A DNA stretch of 12,223 nt from an uncultured Actinomycetes bacterium (lineage in GTDB: Bacteria; Actinomycetota; Actinomycetes; Nanopelagicales; Nanopelagicaceae): NCBI GenBank assembly GCA_937864205.1, contig CALMJB010000053.1:1-12223 (forward strand), written 5' to 3'. Of this stretch, positions 6,664 through 12,223 are shown piece after piece. Under the pieces are notes generated by a model that searched no databases, had not been told where the DNA came from, and worked only from the letters and a program-made list of their open reading frames with translations. Numbering within the stretch: the stretch's first letter is position 1; each line of letters opens with the position of its first letter. Position numbers and translations under genes: made by a program.

Positions 6664-8169
6664 GTGGCGAAATCTAATAAAGGAAGCACCGCGGTTTTAA
6701 AACCTGGCGAGAATCCTGGCAAGATCGTCGATATTGATGTCTCAAATGAGATGTCAGATTCTTTTCTTGAGTACGCATACTCCGTTATTTATTCACGGGC
6801 TCTGCCCGATGCACGCGATGGATTAAAACCAGTACAGCGACGCATTTTGCATCAGATGAATGAGATGGGATTACGGCCAGACAAAGGTCACGTGAAATGT
6901 GCTCGCGTAGTTGGCGATGTGATGGGTAAGTTGCATCCACATGGTGATGGCGCAATTTATGATGCACTAGTTCGCATGGCACAAAGTTTTTCCATGCGCC
7001 TGCCAATGATTGATGGTCATGGAAATTTTGGCTCACTCGATGCCGGACCAGCAGCAATGCGATACACCGAGGCTCGGTTAGCAACTGCGGCATTACTAAT
7101 GGTGGATGAATCAGATGAAGACACCGTTGATTTTGGTCCAAATTACGATGGTCAATTAGTTGAACCACAAGTATTGCCTGCTGCAATTCCAAATCTATTA
7201 GTAAATGGCACCACCGGAATTGCAGTTGGTATGGCCACAAATATGGCGCCACATAATCTGGGTGAGGTAATTGCAGCGACCAAAGCATTAATTGAAAACC
7301 CAAAGATAACTTTGAAAGGTTTGATGAAGTTTGTGCCAGCACCAGATTTTCCAACTGGTGGTTATATTTTTGATCCGCAAGGAATTGATGAAGCCTACAA
7401 ATCTGGGCGAGGAAATTTTAAAGTTCGCGCGACTGTTGAGATTGAGAAAATTTCCTCTCGCAAGATGGGTTTAGTGATTACCGAATTACCGTTCAATATT
7501 GGTCCAGAAAAAATTGTGGAAAAAATCGCCGATTTAGTAAAAGGGAAAAAGATTCAAGGCATCTCAGATATCGTCGATCTTTCCGATGGACAAAATGGCA
7601 CCAAAGTAGTTGTCGAAATTAAAAATGGTTATGAACCAGGTGAGGTGCTTGAGAATTTGTATCGACTTACTCCAATGGAGGATGCCTTTTCCATCAATGC
7701 AGTTGCTTTGGTCAATGGCAAACCACAGACCCTAGGACTAAAGGAGCTGCTGCAGGTATTTATCGACCATCGAATCGAAGTAGTTCGGCGCCGTTCTGAA
7801 TTTAGAAAAGCAAAAGCCCAAAATCGCTTGAACTTAGTTGATGGATTATTAAAAGCGATTATCGATATCGATAAAGTAATTAAATTAATTCGCGGCAGTG
7901 AAGATGCACAGGTTGCGAAAGCTGGATTGATGAAAAGTTTTAAATTATCCGATGAACAAGCCACATATATTTTGGATATGCCGCTGAGAAGATTGACCAA
8001 GATGAGTAAAGTCGAATTAGAGACCGAACAAACCGCGCTCAAGAAAAGTATCTCGGAATTAACGGCGCTGTTAAAGAGTGAAGATAGTATTAAAACTAAA
8101 GTGGCCGCAGAGTTAGATGAAATTCAAAAGAATTTCGCCACTCCGCGGCGCACTAAAATCGCTAGCTAA
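6664..8169 (+). CDS. parC: DNA topoisomerase IV subunit A lacking the C-terminal domain
   Basis: This is the DNA breakage-reunion subunit of a type IIA topoisomerase, which with ParE would decatenate chromosomes. Numbered from the GTG at 6664, the 501 residues contain SFLEYAYSVIYSRALPDARDGLKPVQRRI (33-61), the winged-helix segment KLHPHGDGAIYDALVRMAQ (89-107), the catalytic tyrosine Y134 in AMRYTEARL, a tower region, and the coiled-coil and exit gate (about 360-490). It ends NFATPRRTKIAS, where GyrA/ParC proteins normally pass into the pinwheel domain; actinobacterial ParC is usually near 800 residues. GTG is preferred because homologues begin with a short variable tail before ILDIDV-like sequence. 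The in-frame ATG at 6589 would overlap psuK by 46 bp and add a Cys-rich, unconserved leader. No strong Shine-Dalgarno is seen. It lies 29 bp after psuK. Confidence 0.93.
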   Translation: MAKSNKGSTAVLKPGENPGKIVDIDVSNEMSDSFLEYAYSVIYSRALPDARDGLKPVQRRILHQMNEMGLRPDKGHVKCARVVGDVMGKLHPHGDGAIYDALVRMAQSFSMRLPMIDGHGNFGSLDAGPAAMRYTEARLATAALLMVDESDEDTVDFGPNYDGQLVEPQVLPAAIPNLLVNGTTGIAVGMATNMAPHNLGEVIAATKALIENPKITLKGLMKFVPAPDFPTGGYIFDPQGIDEAYKSGRGNFKVRATVEIEKISSRKMGLVITELPFNIGPEKIVEKIADLVKGKKIQGISDIVDLSDGQNGTKVVVEIKNGYEPGEVLENLYRLTPMEDAFSINAVALVNGKPQTLGLKELLQVFIDHRIEVVRRRSEFRKAKAQNRLNLVDGLLKAIIDIDKVIKLIRGSEDAQVAKAGLMKSFKLSDEQATYILDMPLRRLTKMSKVELETEQTALKKSISELTALLKSEDSIKTKVAAELDEIQKNFATPRRTKIAS

Positions 8170-8170
8170 G

Positions 8171-9541
8171 TTATTTAACCGCCGGAATCTTCGCAATAGA
8201 TTCTGCGAATCTTTCAGGCGTGATGTTCTCGTCCACCATTTTTCCAGACAAGAAATTGTCATACGCAGCCAAATCAAAGTGACCATGTCCGCACAACGCG
8301 GTCAAGATAACTTTCTCTTCACCACTTTCTTTTGCTTTCAACGCTTCTTGAATTGCAACGGCAATTGCGTGAGTTGGTTCTGGTGCCGGCACGATTCCTT
8401 CGGTGCGAGCAAACTGCACCGCTGCTTCAAAACATTCCGTTTGTGGCACAGCTTGCGCGGTCAATAATCCCAATTCATAAACATGTGAAATTAATGGCGC
8501 CATTCCGTGATAGCGCAAACCACCTGCATGAATTGGATCTGGAATGAAATCGTGACCAAGAGTGTGCATCTTCATTAGCGGAGTCATTCCAGCGGTATCA
8601 CCAAAGTCATATGCATAGACTCCTTGAGTAAGTGATGGACATGATGCTGGTTCAACTGCTCGAATCTCTGGATTCATTTTGCCGGCAAGTTTTTCCCGCA
8701 TGAATGGGAAGGAAAGTCCAGCGAAATTAGATCCACCACCAGTGCAACCAATTAAAAGATCTGGAGTTTCGCCAACTTTGGCTAATTGTTTCAAGGCTTC
8801 TTCACCAATAATGGTTTGATGCATCAACACATGATTTAACACGCTACCTAATGCATAAGCAGTTGAAGGATCTTTTGCTGCCATCTCAACCGCTTCGCTA
8901 ATTGCAATTCCGAGTGAACCGGATTGATTCTTAGGATCTGCACCAAGTTTGCGACCGGCTTCAGTTAAGTTTGAAGGTGAACGATGTACCTTCGCACCAA
9001 AAACTTCCATCATCAATCTGCGATATGGCTTTGCATCATAAGAAGCACCGACCTGCCAAACTTCGCATTCAATTCCAAACAACGCGCAGGCATAAGAGAG
9101 CGCAGTTCCCCATTGACCGGCACCGGTTTCAGTTGTGATTTTCTTGATGCCAGCCTTTTTGTTGTAAAAAGCTTGTGGCACGGCAGTGTTTGGTTTATGT
9201 GAACCGGCCGGTGATACACCTTCGTACTTATAGTAAATGCGAGCCGGGGTTCCTAATGCTTTTTCTAATCTACGAGCCCGATATAACGGAGATGGCCGCC
9301 AAGTTTTGTAAACATCTAAAACTTCGCCTGGGATATCAACATAACGATCAGTTGTCACCTCTTGCATAATCAGATCCATTGGAAAAAGTGGCGCAAGATC
9401 TTGCGGACCAACTGGTTGCAATGTTCCCGGATGTAATGGTGGCGGTGGTGGTGTTGGTAAATCCGCAATTAAGTTGTACCACTGCGTTGGCATTTCACTT
9501 TCATCTAACAAAATCTTTGTGAAATCTTTTGCGTTTGCCAT
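8171..9541 (-). CDS. trpB: TrpB2-type tryptophan synthase beta chain (stand-alone)
   Basis: This 456-residue PLP enzyme condenses indole with serine to make tryptophan. It belongs to the long TrpB2 class rather than the TrpA-partnered TrpB1 class. Evidence is the N-terminal Pro-rich block LPTPPPPPLHPGTLQP (28-43), WRPSPLYRARRLE, YYKYEGVSPAGSHKPNTA (103-120) with PLP lysine K116, ETGAGQWGTALS (138-149), the phosphate-binding loop GCTGGGSN (265-272) and the TrpB2-like stretch from HTLGHDFIPDPIHAGGLRYHG. No trpA or other trp gene is nearby, so it may scavenge indole or serve a dispersed pathway. AGGAGAG (9551-9545) just before the ATG is a strong ribosome site. It is convergent with parC, with one base between the stop codons. 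Confidence 0.92.
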   Translation of the reverse strand: MANAKDFTKILLDESEMPTQWYNLIADLPTPPPPPLHPGTLQPVGPQDLAPLFPMDLIMQEVTTDRYVDIPGEVLDVYKTWRPSPLYRARRLEKALGTPARIYYKYEGVSPAGSHKPNTAVPQAFYNKKAGIKKITTETGAGQWGTALSYACALFGIECEVWQVGASYDAKPYRRLMMEVFGAKVHRSPSNLTEAGRKLGADPKNQSGSLGIAISEAVEMAAKDPSTAYALGSVLNHVLMHQTIIGEEALKQLAKVGETPDLLIGCTGGGSNFAGLSFPFMREKLAGKMNPEIRAVEPASCPSLTQGVYAYDFGDTAGMTPLMKMHTLGHDFIPDPIHAGGLRYHGMAPLISHVYELGLLTAQAVPQTECFEAAVQFARTEGIVPAPEPTHAIAVAIQEALKAKESGEEKVILTALCGHGHFDLAAYDNFLSGKMVDENITPERFAESIAKIPAVK

Positions 9542-9544
9542 TTG

Positions 9545-9583
9545 CTCTCCTGTACTTATAAGTCAGGCTGGCAGGTTACTCAA
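9545..9583 (-). promoter_or_regulatory. trpB2 promoter with palindrome over the -10
   Basis: On the minus strand TTGAGT (9583-9578) lies 17 bp from TATAAG (9560-9555), a good sigma-70-type pair. The 10-nt perfect palindrome ACTTATAAGT (9554-9563) covers the -10, a place where a repressor would block transcription. Transcription would begin about 10 nt before the ATG, just ahead of the AGGAGAG ribosome site (9551-9545), leaving no room for a leader peptide or T-box. The regulator is unknown. Confidence 0.6.
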
Positions 9584-9620
9584 TCGGCAGATAGCCGGCA
9601 ATATGTTTATCAAATAGTTA

Positions 9621-11699
9621 TCAAGCGTCGATTCGCTCGCGGGCGATATCGGCACTGGCGATGAAATCTTTGCGTGGTGCGACTTCATTGCCCATGAGCA
9701 GTTCGAAAATCTTTTCAGCCTTTGCCGCATCAGAAATAGTGACACGACGCAAAGTGCGATGGTCTGGATCCATAGTGGTTTCGCGCAATTGATCGGCATC
9801 CATTTCGCCCAGACCTTTATAACGTTGCACTGGTTCCTTCCAACGTTTGCCATTCTTCTTAAGATCGGCGAGAACTTTTTTCATTTCATCATCTGAATAT
9901 GTGTAATGCACCTCGCCCTTCTTGCCGCCAATCACATCAATGCGATGCAGTGGTGGAATCGCAGCGAAAACTCGACCATCATCGATTAATGGTTTCATAT
10001 AGCGATACAACAAAGTTAAAAGCAGACAGCGAATATGTGCGCCATCCACATCTGCGTCTGACATCAAAATAATTCGTCCGTAACGCGCATCTTCTAATTG
10101 GAAAGATTTACCAGAGCCGGCTCCTATTACTTGAATAATTGAGGCGCACTCTGCATTTTCTAACATCTGCGAGAGCGAAGCTTTTTGAACGTTAAGGATT
10201 TTTCCGCGAATCGGCAGGATTGCTTGGTACTCAGAGTTTCGGGCGGCTTTGGTAGTGCCTAGCGCTGAATCACCTTCGACTATAAATAATTCGGTTCGAG
10301 TTGGATCATCAGAACGACAATCGGAAAGTTTGGTCGGAAGCGATGAACTTTCTAGTGCATTTTTGCGTCGTTGCAAATCTTTATGAGCACGAGCCGAGAT
10401 TCGAGTGCGGGATGCTTGTGCAATTTTTTCTAGTGCTACTCGAGCAGTCTGCTTATCGATTCGCTTTGAGGAATCGAAGAAGGCTTTCATTTGATCATTC
10501 ACCACTTGCGCAACAATTTTTGCGGCCGCAGCCGTGCCCAGCACTTCCTTGGTTTGCCCCTCAAATTGTGGCTCACTCATTCGAACTGTGATTACCGAGG
10601 TTAATCCCTCTTGCACATCATCTTTAATTACATCCGCTTCATTATTTTTTAAAGTTTTAGTAGCGCGCAGTTGATCATTAATTACTTTGGTTAACGCTCG
10701 CTCAAACCCCTGCACATGAGTTCCACCTTTTGGTGTAGCAATGATGTTTACAAAAGAACTTTGCGTAGATTCGTAACCATTTCCCCACTGCATTGCAATG
10801 TCCACGCTCATCTCGCGGGTTACTTCAGTCGGAGTCATATGTCCTTGGTCATCTAGAACTGGCACATTCTCGGTATAAGTTCCCGAGCCAGATAAACGAA
10901 TTACTTCACCGACCGGCTCATCGGGGCGAAGGAAGGTACAAAATTCAGATATCCCACCTTTATGGAAAAAAGTTTCGCTAGTTCCCTCTTTGGTGCGCTT
11001 GTCATTTACCTCAAGGGTTAAGCCTGGAACTAAATAAGAAGTTTGCCTTGCCCGCGCATGAATCTCTTCAATCGAAAGTTGCGCTTCCTTTAGAAATATT
11101 TGTTTATCAAACCACCACTTAGTTCTGGTACCGGTGATTTTGCTAGAAACTTTTCCGGTGATTCGTAATCCAGCCTTTTCGGTGAAAGCAGCATTTGGCC
11201 CATCGCCATCAAAAATTCCAGCGATTCCCCGCTTAAAAGAGATCCAGTGAATTTTTCCATTTCGATCTACTTCGACATCTAATCTAGAAGCTAATGCATT
11301 CACGACAGATGCACCGACGCCATGTAAACCGCCCGATGCGGCATATGAGCCGGTGCCAAATTTTCCGCCGGCATGTAATTTGGTCATAACTACTTCGACT
11401 CCGGTTAAGCCCGTGCGTGGCTCTTTATCTACGGGAATTCCGCGGCCATCATCATGAACTTCAACTGAACCATCTTTTTCAAGATTGATAATTATTTTTT
11501 TGCAAAATCCCGCTAACGCCTCATCAACTGAGTTATCGATAATTTCCCAAAGGCAGTGCATTAATCCACGCGAATCAGTAGTTCCTATATACATTCCCGG
11601 ACGTTTGCGAACTGCATCTAATCCATCAAGAACCGCTAGATCTTTTGCTGTGTATGAGCGGACCACCGCTTCGCTGGTATTTTCTTTGTTAATGGACAT
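9621..11699 (-). CDS. parE: DNA topoisomerase IV subunit B
   Basis: This ATPase subunit of a type IIA topoisomerase pairs with ParC. The 692 residues from the ATG at 11699 show the GHKL ATPase motifs (NSVDEALAG 56-64, DDGRGIPV 83-90, GGLHGVGAS 123-131), the transducer domain with K324 in ATPKGG and QTK at 382-384, and the TOPRIM domain with EGDSA (E475) and DADVDG (548-553). RYKGLGEMDADQL (626-638) and a C-terminus of RIDA are typical of actinobacterial ParE. There is no GyrB-type insertion, and the length suits ParE. An in-frame TTG three codons upstream (11708) could also serve; neither start has a clear ribosome site. It is divergent from the DUF7455 gene and upstream of trpB2 by 79 bp. 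GyrB cannot be fully excluded, but the residue matches favour ParE. Confidence 0.93.
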   Translation of the reverse strand: MSINKENTSEAVVRSYTAKDLAVLDGLDAVRKRPGMYIGTTDSRGLMHCLWEIIDNSVDEALAGFCKKIIINLEKDGSVEVHDDGRGIPVDKEPRTGLTGVEVVMTKLHAGGKFGTGSYAASGGLHGVGASVVNALASRLDVEVDRNGKIHWISFKRGIAGIFDGDGPNAAFTEKAGLRITGKVSSKITGTRTKWWFDKQIFLKEAQLSIEEIHARARQTSYLVPGLTLEVNDKRTKEGTSETFFHKGGISEFCTFLRPDEPVGEVIRLSGSGTYTENVPVLDDQGHMTPTEVTREMSVDIAMQWGNGYESTQSSFVNIIATPKGGTHVQGFERALTKVINDQLRATKTLKNNEADVIKDDVQEGLTSVITVRMSEPQFEGQTKEVLGTAAAAKIVAQVVNDQMKAFFDSSKRIDKQTARVALEKIAQASRTRISARAHKDLQRRKNALESSSLPTKLSDCRSDDPTRTELFIVEGDSALGTTKAARNSEYQAILPIRGKILNVQKASLSQMLENAECASIIQVIGAGSGKSFQLEDARYGRIILMSDADVDGAHIRCLLLTLLYRYMKPLIDDGRVFAAIPPLHRIDVIGGKKGEVHYTYSDDEMKKVLADLKKNGKRWKEPVQRYKGLGEMDADQLRETTMDPDHRTLRRVTISDAAKAEKIFELLMGNEVAPRKDFIASADIARERIDA

Positions 11700-11797
11700 T
11701 GTCGCCAAGGTTATCGGCGCTCAGAATTTAGATTGTGAGATTTGCAAGCGATTTGCGAAGAAATTTCAAATATTGATACAAAAAGATAAATTTTTAG

Positions 11798-11806
11798 TTA
11801 TTCACA
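11798..11806 (+). promoter_or_regulatory. DnaA-box-like site 1
   Basis: TTATTCACA fits the DnaA box consensus TTATNCACA exactly. It lies in the AT-rich stretch between parE and the DUF7455 gene, 39 bp from a second box in opposite orientation. Binding is not shown. Confidence 0.45.
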
Positions 11807-11832
11807 GCATATTTTTACTTTTCCCGCTTAAA

Positions 11833-11861
11833 TTTATAGAAAGATGTGGAAAAACTAGGCT
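11833..11861 (+). promoter_or_regulatory. Possible sigma-70-type promoter of the DUF7455 gene
   Basis: TAGGCT (11856-11861) fits the actinobacterial TANNNT -10 pattern, and TTTATA (11833-11838) lies 17 bp upstream as a poor -35 (4 of 6). Transcription would begin near 11868, so the RNA would start just before the interleaved repeats. A DnaA-box-like site (11845-11853) sits in the spacer. Confidence 0.35.
11845..11853 (-). promoter_or_regulatory. DnaA-box-like site 2
   Basis: Read on the minus strand this is TTTTCCACA, which fits the relaxed consensus TTWTNCACA. It faces site 1 and lies inside the spacer of the possible promoter, where bound DnaA would interfere with transcription of the DUF7455 gene. 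Confidence 0.4.
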
Positions 11862-11872
11862 GTTCAACCTGC

Positions 11873-11917
11873 GGGGAATAAAGCACTCATGGTTTGATGT
11901 TCCCCTGTCAGTGCTTT
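11873..11917 (+). ncRNA. Candidate pseudoknot-type leader element upstream of the DUF7455 gene
   Basis: Two perfect inverted repeats are interleaved: GGGGAA (11873-11878) pairs with TTCCCC (11900-11905), and AAAGCACT (11880-11887) pairs with AGTGCTTT (11910-11917). The order A-B-A'-B' is that of an H-type pseudoknot with loops of 1, 12 and 4 nt, or of two mutually exclusive hairpins. It sits about 100 nt before the start codon. The same bases also match an ECF-type promoter, so an RNA role is not certain. Confidence 0.45.
11874..11901 (+). promoter_or_regulatory. Possible SigR/SigH-type (thiol-stress) ECF promoter
   Basis: GGGAAT (11874-11879), 19 bp, then GTT (11899-11901) fits the GGGAAT-N18/19-GTT pattern of actinobacterial SigR/SigH promoters. 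A transcript would begin about 10 nt later, near 11911. The downstream product has a Cys/His metal-binding pattern, which suits a thiol-stress regulon, but no sigma factor of this group is in the window. Confidence 0.35.
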
Positions 11918-12002
11918 GTGTAAGAGTAAATGTAAGGCGTAAGCCAAGGGTAAAGGCAAGAGTTAATGCAAGACGGATTTGTACCGAGTTAACAAGAAAG
12001 GC

Positions 12003-12011
12003 AAGGAGAGG
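12003..12011 (+). promoter_or_regulatory. Strong Shine-Dalgarno of the DUF7455 gene
   Basis: AAGGAGAGG, with its AGGAG core 6-7 nt before the ATG at 12015, is together with the trpB2 site the best ribosome-binding match in the window and fixes this start. Most other genes here have weak or no such site. Confidence 0.8.
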
Positions 12012-12014
12012 TTG

Positions 12015-12223
12015 ATGAGCGAGCAAATTGTTTTAGAACAAACCCCGTTGAACTCTCTTGACCGATGCGATCGTTGTGGCGCACAAGCTTATGTAAAGGC
12101 TGAACTTATTAGCGGTGGCACATTATTTTTCTGCGGTCATCATGCCAAGGCGTATGCAGAGGGATTAAATAAAGTATCGGCTCGTATTCAAGACGAGACC
12201 GAAAAAATCTCTTCAAAAAACTA
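12015..12223 (+). CDS. DUF7455 family small zinc-ribbon-like protein (reaches window end)
   Basis: The reading frame gives 69 residues, MSEQIVLEQTPLNSLDRCDR onward, and the window ends on TA, which would complete a TAA or TAG stop if the next base is a purine, so the protein is probably whole. The core LDRCDRCGAQAYV...GGTLFFCGHH (15-43) is the DUF7455 pattern of Actinobacteria. C18, C21 and C40 with H42/H43 form a likely metal site, probably zinc. The C-terminal part is helical, charged and Lys/Glu-rich. No function is established for the family to my knowledge. In Actinobacteria it is often found near the principal sigma factor and topoisomerase genes, which fits the divergent parE here. Its long leader, about 100-150 nt, is unusual for this compact genome. 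Confidence 0.85.
   Translation, partial: MSEQIVLEQTPLNSLDRCDRCGAQAYVKAELISGGTLFFCGHHAKAYAEGLNKVSARIQDETEKISSKN

Larger units (their letters stand above)
11700..12014. other. 315-bp AT-rich divergent intergenic region (parE / DUF7455)
   Basis: This is the only gap over 300 bp in the window. From left to right it holds a direct repeat GATTTGC at 11739 and 11750 spaced one helical turn apart, an AT-rich core with two DnaA-box-like sites, a possible -10 (TAGGCT), interleaved inverted repeats, a YAA array with 6-nt periodicity, and a strong Shine-Dalgarno. I found no convincing parE promoter: TAAATT (11730-11725, minus) is a possible -10 without a matching -35. I support no protein-coding gene here, though a 34-codon frame at 11911-12015 is discussed in the findings. 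Confidence 0.8.

Noticed and set aside
6785..7354. 189-codon open frame on the strand opposite parC.
   Set aside because: It is a shadow of parC: no family resemblance, His/Leu-rich sequence from the antisense of a conserved gene.
11798..11853. Replication origin.
   Set aside because: Only two DnaA-box-like sites, and no dnaA, dnaN or gyrB neighbourhood; the adjacent B subunit is ParE-like.
4818..11877. The 12-mer AACCTGCGGGGA occurs both before psuG (4818-4829) and in the DUF7455 leader (11866-11877).
   Set aside because: A few shared 12-mers are expected by chance in 12 kb, the copies differ in position relative to the start codons, and no symmetry or longer match surrounds them.
11485..11910. 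Plus-strand open frame running from inside parE into the intergenic region.
   Set aside because: Its first half is antisense to the conserved ATPase domain of parE and has no ribosome site or recognisable motif; only the final part from 11911 merits comment.

Overview
The window reads as a compact chromosomal stretch of a low-GC, streamlined actinobacterium. The best guess is a freshwater acI/Nanopelagicales-type lineage; this is inferred from gene families and AT-richness, with no marker gene to prove it. The actinobacterial signature is a SepH-type cell-division protein with its conserved C-terminal SWDDIMFG motif, a DUF7455 zinc-binding-type protein beside the topoisomerase IV B gene, ParC/ParE sequences of the actinobacterial type, and the rplS-lepB-rnhB order. 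I see no mobile elements, CRISPR array, tRNA or rRNA.

Left part (1-2749, minus strand): an inositol-monophosphatase-family gene, then rplS (ribosomal protein L19), lepB (signal peptidase I) and rnhB (ribonuclease HII). A 122-bp leader with two hairpins precedes rplS. Centre-left (2846-4771): sepH on the plus strand meets a metal-dependent phosphatase/phosphodiesterase gene tail to tail with no base between the stop codons.

Centre (4829-8169, plus strand): psuG and psuK abut and are followed after 29 bp by parC. PsuK phosphorylates pseudouridine and PsuG splits the product to uracil and ribose 5-phosphate, so the pair is a nucleoside-salvage module. ParC is only about 501 residues: the breakage-reunion core is complete but the C-terminal beta-pinwheel domain is missing. 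Right part (8171-11699, minus strand): a stand-alone TrpB2-type tryptophan synthase beta chain with its own promoter, then parE. parC and parE therefore lie on opposite strands flanking trpB2.

The right edge (11700-12223) is a 315-bp AT-rich divergent region leading to a 69-codon DUF7455 gene that reaches the window end. It is the most structured non-coding part: two DnaA-box-like sites, a sigma-70-like -10, interleaved inverted repeats of pseudoknot topology, a sequence matching SigR/SigH-type promoters, and a regularly spaced YAA array before a strong Shine-Dalgarno. The two strongest leads are the ParC lacking its C-terminal domain and this DUF7455 leader. Both are untested readings of the sequence.
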